In this document: positions 52,011 to 60,822 of the stretch, piece by piece
Position numbering within the stretch: position 1 is the stretch's first letter
How the letters are laid out: each line of letters opens with the position of its first letter
Assembly (NCBI GenBank): GCA_964505785.1
Contig: CAZDJZ010000006.1
Span: 1 to 64,000, forward strand
Reading direction: 5' to 3'
From: CAYRTV01 sp964505785
Lineage (GTDB): Bacteria; Acidobacteriota; Aminicenantia; Aminicenantales; Aminicenantaceae
DNA: 64,000 bases
Notes under the pieces: generated by a model
The model's database searches: none
Told to the model about the DNA's origin: nothing
Seen by the model: only the letters and a program-made list of their open reading frames with translations
Program-made: the position numbers and the translations under genes

Positions 52011-53113
52011 TTTGTCCAAAGAAACCTTAAATATTTAGGCAGTTCTTTTTCAAACTCGAACCGGTTAAAGGTATTAGGGGGGCAATCCGGGCATGTGTTT
52101 TTCTGCAGGGTTTTCTTGCGGTAAAGGAGGTTAGCCGGCTTATAATACAAGCGGTATGCCGGGTTTTTTAGACAATTTCCCAAGGACCGGCTGTCCTTAC
52201 AATAATATAATTCTCCGTCCGAACCGAGAATGGCGCCAAACATAAAATAATGGCAGGCCATACGGCGCTTATGCCGTTTTGAAATCATTCCGGCCAGATG
52301 TTTGTAACGATAGGCATGGTGGTTAAACAGGCTTTTATCCCCGGCGAGGTCATTGAGAAATCGTATTAAATCAGCTTCCTGATCATTTGTGACAAAAACA
52401 TCCCGCATGGATTGGTTGTTAAAACGCTCGCGGATTTCTCCCAGCGTATAATTAATGAAAATGCCCTGCTGACGTCCCCATTTCCTCATGCTGTCAAGGT
52501 GATGCAGATTCAATCCGGTTATCACGCAATTGACGGAAAGATAAAAATTCAAGTCTGCCTGCAGCCGCTTAAGTTCCTGCAATGTCCGGCTCACCTGGGA
52601 AAATGCATGTTTTCTGCCGGCAATGGCATTGAAATTCTCTCCCAAATCATGCAGAGAAATACTAACGGAAAAACATATATTGTTTTCCCGGCAGAGACCG
52701 GCTATGGCTCGCACATTTCTTATCGTTTGATGAACAGGAACCCCATTGGAATTCAGTGTTATGGTTTTAAGCCGCGGAAATGTCCGTATGAGCATGCCGG
52801 CAATCTCCGGGAAATCCATTCGCAAATTGGGCTCCCCCCCATTGATATTGACGAACTCCAGTCTCCGGAATAAAGGGTCAGACAGCACTTTCTCCATTTC
52901 ATCCAATGTCATATCCTGTGTGGTTTTCCCCTCTTCTTCCTTTTGCCAAATACCGCACATCCTGCAGCGGAAATTGCATTGATATGTGACATATAAACAC
53001 AAAGCCCTGGGAAGCTCAGGCCGGTGAAAACGGTTCAGAAGGCTTGTTTTAAACCAATTTATCACGATAGCAAACGGCACGGGAATTTTTCGTTTTCTCA
53101 CAAATACGTTCAT
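52007..53113 (-). CDS. radical SAM protein with SPASM-like C terminus
   Basis: A 368-residue radical SAM enzyme; the cluster motif is TYQCNFRCRMCGIW with Cys46, 50 and 53, followed by FVNINGGEPNLR. Extra Cys near the C terminus (MACHYF, LYYCKDS, CPDCPP) suggest auxiliary clusters as in SPASM/twitch proteins. The substrate is unknown. It is coupled to the CapK-like gene by ATGA and follows the B12-type radical SAM gene by 18 bases, so the three form one minus-strand operon. Confidence 0.88.
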   Translation of the reverse strand: MNVFVRKRKIPVPFAIVINWFKTSLLNRFHRPELPRALCLYVTYQCNFRCRMCGIWQKEEEGKTTQDMTLDEMEKVLSDPLFRRLEFVNINGGEPNLRMDFPEIAGMLIRTFPRLKTITLNSNGVPVHQTIRNVRAIAGLCRENNICFSVSISLHDLGENFNAIAGRKHAFSQVSRTLQELKRLQADLNFYLSVNCVITGLNLHHLDSMRKWGRQQGIFINYTLGEIRERFNNQSMRDVFVTNDQEADLIRFLNDLAGDKSLFNHHAYRYKHLAGMISKRHKRRMACHYFMFGAILGSDGELYYCKDSRSLGNCLKNPAYRLYYKPANLLYRKKTLQKNTCPDCPPNTFNRFEFEKELPKYLRFLWTK

Positions 53114-53131
53114 AAGAACAGGCAGGTCCGG

Positions 53132-54625
53132 TCACTCATAAATAGCCCCGGATATTTTGCGCAATCCGACTTTTCTTAATGAACTGAGGAAAAATTGGGG
53201 AACATAATAATCAAGCGGAAGATGAAAATATCTTTTTTCCCACCTGGCTTTCGCAATTTTCTGCAAAATTTTCACAAAAAAAGGAAATTTTAATCGATCC
53301 GGATTTCGGCGCAGCAGGCTCTTATAAAATCCTAAAAACTTAATTCGCTTATCATGGTAAGGAGCTAATTTTGATCTTTGGGCCCATTGCTTTGTCCATC
53401 CTTCCAGTGTTTGCGGCGGCTTCAAACCCTCCGTTTCCGCTAATTCACTCAACCGGGTTCCGGGCCAGGGAACAAAAACCGCGGGCGACCCGATTGAGGC
53501 ATATTTGCTTTGGCTGCCGAGTTCATCCATAAAATCCAAGGTGGCGATCACATCCTCCCAAGTCTCCCCCGAGACACCCACCATAAAATTCAGTAAAGTA
53601 TTGATACCAAATTCATCACAGAGGGCAACGGCTTTCCTGACCTGGTCAGGGGTTATATCCTTCTGCATAATATCCAGCATCTTCTGAGAGCCTGATTCCG
53701 CGCCGATACGCAGCTCGATACATCCGTTCCGGCTCAATTCCCCGACAAAATCTTCTCCCCAGCGGTCGATATAATCCGCTCGTATCGTCGCCGACCATTT
53801 GATGTCTGCGTTGCGGATAATATCAAAGACCCGCTGTTTATTGCTGAAAAAATTATCATCTTCAAAAATGACTGTTGTCACTCCGCGTTCTTTCCAGAAC
53901 TGGATTTCCTGTATTATTTTTTCGGCGCTATGCGTGCGGAACGTGCGTTGATTTACAGCCTGGTTATAACAATAGCCGCATCTCCAGGGGCAGCCGCGGC
54001 TGGTGTACATGGCCGCTACTTTTTCACCGGACAATTTAGATCCTATTTGCGAATAAAAATGATTCCCGGAGTATATATATTTATCCACATCCACTAAATG
54101 CCAGGCAGGAGAATATTTATCCAGTTTCTTAATGAAAGGGCGCCTTTCAGTCAGAACAGTTTTGCCGTCTTCTCTGAATCCGATTCCCTGAATGCGCCTT
54201 AAATCACACGCTGAATAATGGTCTCTTTTTAAAACCTCGGCTAATTCCACAACCATTTCTTCCCCTTCACCTACCCCGATTATATCGATAAACTCATTCT
54301 CCAATGTTTGTTCGGGTAAAATAGTGGGATGAATTCCGCCCCATACCACTGGGACATCGAAATTTTTTTTTATTTCCAATGAAGCCCGTTTTGAATGCAG
54401 GAGAGAAAAATTCGTAAAGCAAGAAAACCCGACGAAAACCGGATTTTTATCTGCGATTATTTGCATTAAATCTTCCATGTTTGATTTGGATGCCGGTTCA
54501 TGGAAGAGATGGACGGCATATCCGTTTTTTTCCAAAGCATCCGCCAGATAAAGCAGACTGAACGGAGGCGCGATTTTATGTGAATCGCTGTCTTCTTCCA
54601 ACTTAACCAATATGACATTTTTCAT
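53132..54625 (-). CDS. B12-binding-domain radical SAM protein
   Basis: A 497-residue enzyme with an N-terminal cobalamin-binding-type Rossmann domain (about 1-150; VPVVWGGIHPTILPE, IDIIGVGEGEEMVVELA) and a radical SAM core with the motif SRGCPWRCGYCYNQ near residue 210, then IGAESGSQKML. The DxHxxG cobalamin motif is not obvious. Such enzymes carry out methylations or rearrangements of lipids and antibiotics. The ATG at 54625 follows GGGAG; the in-frame extension upstream to 54940 overlaps the divergent gene and is not used. Confidence 0.87.
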   Translation of the reverse strand: MKNVILVKLEEDSDSHKIAPPFSLLYLADALEKNGYAVHLFHEPASKSNMEDLMQIIADKNPVFVGFSCFTNFSLLHSKRASLEIKKNFDVPVVWGGIHPTILPEQTLENEFIDIIGVGEGEEMVVELAEVLKRDHYSACDLRRIQGIGFREDGKTVLTERRPFIKKLDKYSPAWHLVDVDKYIYSGNHFYSQIGSKLSGEKVAAMYTSRGCPWRCGYCYNQAVNQRTFRTHSAEKIIQEIQFWKERGVTTVIFEDDNFFSNKQRVFDIIRNADIKWSATIRADYIDRWGEDFVGELSRNGCIELRIGAESGSQKMLDIMQKDITPDQVRKAVALCDEFGINTLLNFMVGVSGETWEDVIATLDFMDELGSQSKYASIGSPAVFVPWPGTRLSELAETEGLKPPQTLEGWTKQWAQRSKLAPYHDKRIKFLGFYKSLLRRNPDRLKFPFFVKILQKIAKARWEKRYFHLPLDYYVPQFFLSSLRKVGLRKISGAIYE

Positions 54626-54704
54626 TCTGTTTCTCCCGAATAATCCTGGTAAAATCCTTAGAGATATCGTATTATTACGCACATTAAGAACGAAATCAAT
54701 ATTC

Positions 54705-55964
54705 ATGAAGATTATTACTGTCAATGCCCACTCCGTTTTAAATTCGGGCGATACAGCCATCATTCTCTCACAGCTGGATTGGTTTGATGCATCCTTTGAA
54801 AAAACCCAGCATATCCTGGTTTCCAGAACCCCTCGCCTTGATCGATCACTGTACCGCGACCGGGTTTGTGACATTTTGATTCCTTTTCTGCCCGCACCCA
54901 GCATTTTCCAGGGAAACATGGAACGCTGGATGAAATCCATAACACATATGTTCGGCTATCAGGATAAATTCAAGCTTATGCGCACAATAAAACATTGTGA
55001 TCTGGTAATAAGTTCGGGCGGCGGATATTTTTGGACCCATCGCAAATATTTTCCCGGTCCTATGTTTTTCCAAAATTATCTATCGGTCAAACTGGCGGAA
55101 ATGGCGGGAAAGCCTGTCATTTTTTTTCCGCAATCCTTTGGTCCTCTTCATAACCGCACAGCTCAAAAAATGCTTGCCTCTCTGCTTACAAACCAAAATG
55201 TAGTCAAAATTTTTCCCAGGGAAAAATTTTCTCATACATTGGTTCATACGTTGACTGCGGAAAATGGAATTGAAAATAAAATCGAACTTTGTCCCGACAT
55301 GGCCTTTTTATTCACTCCCGGGCCGGCCGTTCATCCCGAATCCAAGCCAAACCGGAAAGGGCCTTTAATCGCACTGACTCTCCGGCGTTGGGATTTTCCG
55401 GAAACAGCTTCAAAATCAAGCAAAAAAGAGCATTTGGAATCATATATCAACTCCCTCTTAAGCGGATGCCGGCGCTTGTACAGGTCTCACAATGCCTCCT
55501 TTATTGTATTCCCCCAATCCCGTGGGCCCGGCGCCTTTGAAAACGACCGCTCCATATCCATTGATTTTTCCAAAAAGTTGCGAGAGTTAATTCCGGAAAA
55601 CCATATCCGCTATATAGAACTTCCGGATAACGCGTCTCCTCATCAGGTTATTCAGCTCTTGTCCAAGGCGGATTGCGCTGTCACCACCCGCTTCCATTCT
55701 GCGGTTTTTGCTTTGATCGCCGGTGTCCCGGCCGTACCGATTGTCTATCAGCCGAAAGCCCGGGGTATTATGGACATGCTGGGGATGGAGCATTTCAGTC
55801 TGGATATTCACAGTCTGAGTACAGACGGAATCGTCCGGATTGTCGAACACGCTCTGGATAATCAAGGTGCGATCAAGCGGAAATTGACGTCACAGTTGAT
55901 ATCTATCAGAAAAACCATTCGAACAAAATTGGAAGGGGCTGTGAAAGGGCTGAATCTGGGATGA
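54705..55964 (+). CDS. polysaccharide pyruvyl transferase-family protein
   Basis: A 419-residue member of the CsaB/WcaK-like family, which adds ketal pyruvate to sugars or modifies glycan chains. Family hallmarks are the start MKIITVNAHSVLNSGDTAII, VISSGGGYFW, VIFFPQSFGPL, and near the end TTRFHSAVFALIAGVPAVPI with the catalytic-type Arg-His. The start at 54705 gives the usual N terminus; upstream in-frame codons overlap the divergent radical SAM gene's 5' end. The glycosyltransferase follows with an ATGA overlap. Confidence 0.85.
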   Translation: MKIITVNAHSVLNSGDTAIILSQLDWFDASFEKTQHILVSRTPRLDRSLYRDRVCDILIPFLPAPSIFQGNMERWMKSITHMFGYQDKFKLMRTIKHCDLVISSGGGYFWTHRKYFPGPMFFQNYLSVKLAEMAGKPVIFFPQSFGPLHNRTAQKMLASLLTNQNVVKIFPREKFSHTLVHTLTAENGIENKIELCPDMAFLFTPGPAVHPESKPNRKGPLIALTLRRWDFPETASKSSKKEHLESYINSLLSGCRRLYRSHNASFIVFPQSRGPGAFENDRSISIDFSKKLRELIPENHIRYIELPDNASPHQVIQLLSKADCAVTTRFHSAVFALIAGVPAVPIVYQPKARGIMDMLGMEHFSLDIHSLSTDGIVRIVEHALDNQGAIKRKLTSQLISIRKTIRTKLEGAVKGLNLG

Positions 55965-57193
55965 AAGTCCTTTTGGTCAACAAATTCTTCTTTCCAAAAG
56001 GAGGGGCAGAGACAAATTTTTTTGATACGGCCCGTATTCTGCAGCAGAACGGCCACGCCGTCATGTATTTTTCCATGCAGCACCCCCAAAATACTGCTTG
56101 CCGGTATTCTCGTTATTTTATCCGCCGTATCGACTATGACAAAGATTTATCATTACGGGAAAAAATCATTGCAGCCGGAAAAATCATCTATTCCCATGAA
56201 GCTCAACATAAACTGGCAACCCTCCTGCAGCATGAAAAACCGGATATCGTCCATCTGCATAATATCCACTCCCAGATTTCTCCCTCCATATTAAAGCCGA
56301 TAATCAGATTCAATCTGCCTGTTGCCATGACTCTGCATGATTATAAAATGGTATGTCCGGTTTATACACTTTTGTCCCGAGATAAAAAATGCGAAAAATG
56401 CACCGGCGGCCGCTTTTATCAATGTATTAAGAATAAATGCGCCAAAAGTTCTTATGCTAAAAGCCTTCTCGCCGCTATGGAAATGTATGTCCATCATTCA
56501 CTTTGGCATATCTATAACCGGATTGATACGTATATCAGCCCCAGCCTCTTTCTAAAAAACAAACTGCATGCCATGGGATTCAGTTCACCGATATATCATT
56601 TGCCTAATCCTGCACTCAATACCGGTAAATCCATACCTCCATCCGAGCCTGAAAGACTCGTCGTTTATACCGGCCGGCTTTCGTATGAAAAGGGCTTGCA
56701 CACGCTTCTTTCCGCAGCTAAATCAGTTGAGTCCCAATTTCTCATCATAGGAGAAGGGAATCAAAAGAAAGCCTTGCAGCATAGAATTGACAAGGAACGC
56801 ATAACCAATGTCACCCTTTGCGGATATATGGAAAAGCACCAGGTCCATCAAATTATTCAACGGGCCTCTCTGGTTGTTGTGCCTTCCGAGTGGTATGAAA
56901 ACTGTCCCTATGCCGTGATTGAAGCATTTGCAGCCGGGAAACCCGTCATCGGATCACATATCGGCGGAATTCCCGAACTTGTCCGCAACGGGTACAATGG
57001 TCTGACCTGTCCTCCCGGAAATGCTGCGGCTCTAGCCGATGCCCTCAAAGAAGTGATCCGTCATCCGGATAAAGCCCGTAAAATGGGACAGGCTGCCAAA
57101 AAGTTCGCGGAAACAATCTTGCATCCCCGCCGTTACTATGCGGGATTAATGAAAATTTATCATAGAACGGTACATGACCATGAAAAAAATTGA
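55961..57193 (+). CDS. glycosyltransferase family 4
   Basis: A 410-residue GT-B enzyme. N-terminal donor/acceptor loop FFPKGGAETNFFDTARIL, TLHDYKMVCPVYTL, then the nucleotide-sugar domain VVYTGRLSYEKGLHTLLSA and the E-x7-E region VIEAFAAGKPVIGSHIGGIPE. Four Cys near 148-165 (CEKCTGG, CIKNKC) may bind zinc, seen in some family members. Acts at the inner membrane on lipid-linked sugars. Overlaps neighbours on both sides. Confidence 0.9.
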   Translation: MKVLLVNKFFFPKGGAETNFFDTARILQQNGHAVMYFSMQHPQNTACRYSRYFIRRIDYDKDLSLREKIIAAGKIIYSHEAQHKLATLLQHEKPDIVHLHNIHSQISPSILKPIIRFNLPVAMTLHDYKMVCPVYTLLSRDKKCEKCTGGRFYQCIKNKCAKSSYAKSLLAAMEMYVHHSLWHIYNRIDTYISPSLFLKNKLHAMGFSSPIYHLPNPALNTGKSIPPSEPERLVVYTGRLSYEKGLHTLLSAAKSVESQFLIIGEGNQKKALQHRIDKERITNVTLCGYMEKHQVHQIIQRASLVVVPSEWYENCPYAVIEAFAAGKPVIGSHIGGIPELVRNGYNGLTCPPGNAAALADALKEVIRHPDKARKMGQAAKKFAETILHPRRYYAGLMKIYHRTVHDHEKN

Positions 57194-58175
57194 AGCCTCA
57201 ATTATCACGACGTACCGCTGCATCAACAAATGCCGGATGTGTCACATATGGAAATATCCGACCCGCAAGGAAGAAGAATTCAAGCCTTCTCTTCTCCATA
57301 AGCTGCCGGCACTTGCGTTTTGCAACATCACCGGAGGAGAACCCTTCCTCAGGGAAGATATTGAAGAGATTATCGGCATCCTGCGGCAAAAAGCCGGAAG
57401 GATCGTCATTTCAACTAACGGATATTTTACACAAAAAATCTTATCCACTGTCAGCGCAAACACAGACATCGGCATCCGCATCAGCCTGGAAGCTGTGGGT
57501 GAAAAAAATGATGAGATGCGGGGATTGCAGGGATGCTACCAGCGGGGCATGCATACGCTGAAAGAATTAAAAAAAATTGGATGCAAAGATATCGGTATCG
57601 CCGTCACTCTTTCAGATGATAATGCCGATGACTTAATGAAGCTTTGCCGTATCGCAGAAGATCTTGATGTTGAGTTTGCCACCGCCGCTGTACATAACTC
57701 ATACTACTTCCACAAAGAGGATAACCGGATTCAAAATCCGACGCAGGTCAGTCAAAACCTGAAACGTCTCATCCGGGCACAGCTTAGATCAAAAAAAATA
57801 AAAAATTGGTACCGGGCTTATTTTAACCGGGGTTTAATCGATTATGTGCATGGCAAGCCCCGGCCGCTCCCCTGCCGGGCCGGAACAGATATGTTCTTTC
57901 TCGACCCGTGGGGTGAAGTAAGACCCTGCAATGGAATGGCAGAACATATTTGGATGGAAAGTATGGGCAATCTTTACGAACAGTCTTTTGAAAACATTTG
58001 GTCATCGGCGCAGGCGTCAAAGGTCAGAAAGCTGGTGGCCCAGTGCCCGAACAACTGCTGGATGATCGGCACCGCCGGCCCCGCAATGAAAAAAAATTTG
58101 ACGAAGCCGACTATTTGGGTTATTAAACATAAAATAAGAAGTATGATCAATCCAAGAAATAAATTTGGATTGTAA
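57174..58175 (+). CDS. radical SAM protein with SPASM-like C terminus
   Basis: A 333-residue radical SAM enzyme with TTYRCINKCRMCHIW (Cys16, 20, 23), FCNITGGEPFLRED and, near the end, CRAGTDMFFLDPWGEVRPCN and CPNNCWM, which look like auxiliary cluster ligands. It differs from the protein at 52007 but shares the plan. No precursor peptide gene is seen beside it, so a sugar or lipid substrate fits the locus better than a peptide. Start at 57174 or the second ATG at 57180. Overlaps the GT4 gene by 20 bases. Confidence 0.87.
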   Translation: MTMKKIEASIITTYRCINKCRMCHIWKYPTRKEEEFKPSLLHKLPALAFCNITGGEPFLREDIEEIIGILRQKAGRIVISTNGYFTQKILSTVSANTDIGIRISLEAVGEKNDEMRGLQGCYQRGMHTLKELKKIGCKDIGIAVTLSDDNADDLMKLCRIAEDLDVEFATAAVHNSYYFHKEDNRIQNPTQVSQNLKRLIRAQLRSKKIKNWYRAYFNRGLIDYVHGKPRPLPCRAGTDMFFLDPWGEVRPCNGMAEHIWMESMGNLYEQSFENIWSSAQASKVRKLVAQCPNNCWMIGTAGPAMKKNLTKPTIWVIKHKIRSMINPRNKFGL

Positions 58176-58224
58176 TAAAAAAACGTCCGCAGTTTGAACA
58201 TTTGCAGGTCATGATCAGGACAGG

Positions 58225-59364
58225 GTGAAAAATTTCATGAAAATATTATTTATCGGACAAAAGGGACTCCCTGCAACATTTGGAGGCGTAGAATATCATG
58301 TGGAATATCTCAGCCGGGGCCTTTCAGAGCGGGGACATGATGTAAATGTTTATGTCCGGCCTTGGTATTCACAAAAGAAATTGAAAACTTATCAAGGTGT
58401 TAACTTGGTCCGCGTCCCGACAATCAAAACCAAGCACTTGGATGCATCCATTCACAGCTTGCTTTGTTCTATTCATGCCTTGTTTTCCGGTGCCGATATT
58501 ATACACTATCATTCCATCGGTCCGTCTTTCTTTGCCGTCATCCCTTGGATCGCCGGGAAAAAAATCGTATCCACGGTCCATCGCTTGGATTGGGAAACTG
58601 AAAAATGGGGATGGTTCGCCAAGTTTTTCCTTAAAACAGGAGAGCGGATTTCTACGCTTATTTCCCGAAATATAATCGTGGTCTCCACCGACCTGAACAA
58701 TTATTTCCGGAAACACTATCAGAAAAATACGGTCTTTGTTCATCAAGGAATCAATATCCCCCCCCTGAGAAAACCTGATTTGATCAAAAAGAAATTCGGG
58801 CTCAAAGGAAAGGATTATATACTTTTTATGGGAAGGCTCTCACCGGAGAAAAGAATCGATTGGCTGATCAAATCCTTTCTCCAGCTCCAAAAAGAATATC
58901 CGCCCTCCCATGAAATAAAACTTGTCATTGCCGGCGGATCGAGTGCTACCGGAGATTATGTTTCATCTTCAAAAAAATTGAGCCGGGGCAATGATTCCAT
59001 CATTTATACCGGGTATGTGAAGGGAAATGAAAAAGACGAGCTGTTCAGCAATGCCCTTGTTTTTTCGCTTCCCTCTTACCTGGAAGGGTCTCCTATCGCT
59101 CTTTTAGAAGCCATGGGATCCGAGCTGTGTTGTCTGGCCAGTGATATTCTTCCCCACAAAGAGGTGATAACCAACGGCATAGACGGACTCTTATTCGACT
59201 CAAATATTCCTTCGGATTTGACCCGAAAATTAAAAGCTTTGCTATCCAATCCTGAGAAAATAGATCAGTTGGGTCAAAATGCCAAAAAGAAAATCAAAAA
59301 CCGGCTGAAATGGGAAGATGTAGTCGAAAAAACGGAAAAAGTTTACCGTGATTCGCTCTTCTAA
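58225..59364 (+). CDS. glycosyltransferase family 4
   Basis: A 379-residue GT-B enzyme beginning ILFIGQKGLPATFGGVEYHV, the glycine-rich opening typical of GT4 rhamnosyl- or mannosyltransferase-like proteins. The donor domain shows YILFMGRLSPEKRIDWLI and the catalytic block SLPSYLEGSPIALLEAMGSE. Start is GTG at 58225 or ATG at 58237; both have acceptable upstream purines. The stop codon TAA is part of a Family C palindrome. It converges on gatD. Confidence 0.9.
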   Translation: MKNFMKILFIGQKGLPATFGGVEYHVEYLSRGLSERGHDVNVYVRPWYSQKKLKTYQGVNLVRVPTIKTKHLDASIHSLLCSIHALFSGADIIHYHSIGPSFFAVIPWIAGKKIVSTVHRLDWETEKWGWFAKFFLKTGERISTLISRNIIVVSTDLNNYFRKHYQKNTVFVHQGINIPPLRKPDLIKKKFGLKGKDYILFMGRLSPEKRIDWLIKSFLQLQKEYPPSHEIKLVIAGGSSATGDYVSSSKKLSRGNDSIIYTGYVKGNEKDELFSNALVFSLPSYLEGSPIALLEAMGSELCCLASDILPHKEVITNGIDGLLFDSNIPSDLTRKLKALLSNPEKIDQLGQNAKKKIKNRLKWEDVVEKTEKVYRDSLF

Positions 59365-59383
59365 CCTGACATATTCAGGCTGG
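59361..59383. repeat. Family C palindrome supplying a stop codon
   Basis: CTAACCTGACATATTCAGGCTGG. The TAA at 59362-59364 ends the glycosyltransferase gene. It sits between convergent genes. Confidence 0.65.
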
Positions 59384-59421
59384 ATATAGAGTCAAAGCCA
59401 TAAAAACAGACATACGGACAG

Positions 59422-60822
59422 TTATTTATGGAACCGCTTGATAAAATCTTCCACTTCCGGAACCCCGCCTTGATAAACCAGGTAACCGTTATAAGGTTCC
59501 CGCTCGGTGATATCATCATTGACTGGAGTTAACATAATGTCCTTGACTTTTTCCAGGTCATCCGTTTGGCCCAAAGCCCAGCCTAGTTTAATATAGGCCA
59601 CCTCCGGAAGCATATTTCCTGCTGGAATAAGTCCTGAAGCCAAAAGATCCCGTCCGGTATCATAGACATACATATGGACATATCCCCACAGGGTTTGTAC
59701 TGTCATGTAAACAGCCACCCCTTTATCAATGGCCCGCTTTATGGCAGGGTAAAGGGGTTTATTCACATGTCCCAATCCTGTCCCTGCAATAACAATTCCA
59801 CGGTAGCCATTATCCACCAAGGAATCGATAATATCAGGCTGCATGTTGGGGTAATAGTAAATTAAGGATACCTTTTCTTCGAAAAACGGCTGAAGCCGGC
59901 ATTTTTTTGCTTTGCGCCGCGGGTTATAAGAGGTCTTCAACATCTTTACCCGGCCGCGGACAACGGTAGCCAATGGAATATCTCCAATGGTCCTGAAGGT
60001 GGACCGATAGGATGAATGCATTTTGCGTACCCGGGTTCCCCGGTGGAGAAATCCATATTCATCCGAAGTCGGACCGAACATACAGACCATAACTTCTGCG
60101 ATGTCGGAATGTCCTGCGGTATAGGCTGCATGAATCAAATTCAAGGCGGCATCCGAGGAAGGCCGGTCGGAAGACCGCTGAGATCCGACTAAAACCACAG
60201 GAACCGTCAAGTCCTGGATCATATAGTTTAAAGCCGCAGCCGTGTGATGCAGGGTATCTGTTCCGTGGCCGACAATGATTCCGTCGATTCCCCGCTCAAT
60301 TTCATCCGCAATGGCTTTGGCCAAAACTTTGTACTGCATGGGACCCATGTTCTCGCTGAAAACAGCGAATAGTTTTTCCGTAGTCATGTTGCAGATATCC
60401 GCCAGCTCCGGAACGGCCCCGTATAATTCCCCTGGAGAAAAAGCGGGGATGACCGCTCCTGTACGGTAATCCAGACGCGAGGCTATTGTCCCTCCGGTTC
60501 CAAAAAGCTTCACATTGGGCTTATCATCCGAATAAGGAAATTCCTTTTCCGGAATTTGGTATTTAGCTTTTTTATATCCGGTTTCCTGAATATGACGAAT
60601 CGTATCGATGGCGACACCGATGTTGTATCCGGTTATAATTTTCAGAACGATATGCCGGTCATCATCGTTTTCTGCACGCGGGAGAATTGTCCCTTCGAAT
60701 TCACCGCGCGTGGAATCGATCTTAACCTGACCCCAAACCCTGACCTTATGCTTTTTTAAAACCTCCAGGGCTTCGCCTTTATAACCCTGGAATAGAATTG
60801 TATCATCATTTATTGTCTTCAT
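59422..60822 (-). CDS. gatD: glutamyl-tRNA(Gln) amidotransferase subunit D
   Basis: A 466-residue GatD: the asparaginase-like subunit that frees ammonia from glutamine or asparagine for GatE. After an N-terminal beta domain of about 100 residues comes the asparaginase core with nucleophile Thr in LFGTGGTIASR, then VGHGTDTLHHTAAAL and QTLWGYVHMYVYDTGRDLL. The N-terminal extension separates GatD from ordinary asparaginases. Its ATG overlaps the gatE stop as ATGA. GatDE is known as the archaeal route to Gln-tRNA, so its presence in a bacterial context is notable. Confidence 0.92.
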   Translation of the reverse strand: MKTINDDTILFQGYKGEALEVLKKHKVRVWGQVKIDSTRGEFEGTILPRAENDDDRHIVLKIITGYNIGVAIDTIRHIQETGYKKAKYQIPEKEFPYSDDKPNVKLFGTGGTIASRLDYRTGAVIPAFSPGELYGAVPELADICNMTTEKLFAVFSENMGPMQYKVLAKAIADEIERGIDGIIVGHGTDTLHHTAAALNYMIQDLTVPVVLVGSQRSSDRPSSDAALNLIHAAYTAGHSDIAEVMVCMFGPTSDEYGFLHRGTRVRKMHSSYRSTFRTIGDIPLATVVRGRVKMLKTSYNPRRKAKKCRLQPFFEEKVSLIYYYPNMQPDIIDSLVDNGYRGIVIAGTGLGHVNKPLYPAIKRAIDKGVAVYMTVQTLWGYVHMYVYDTGRDLLASGLIPAGNMLPEVAYIKLGWALGQTDDLEKVKDIMLTPVNDDITEREPYNGYLVYQGGVPEVEDFIKRFHK

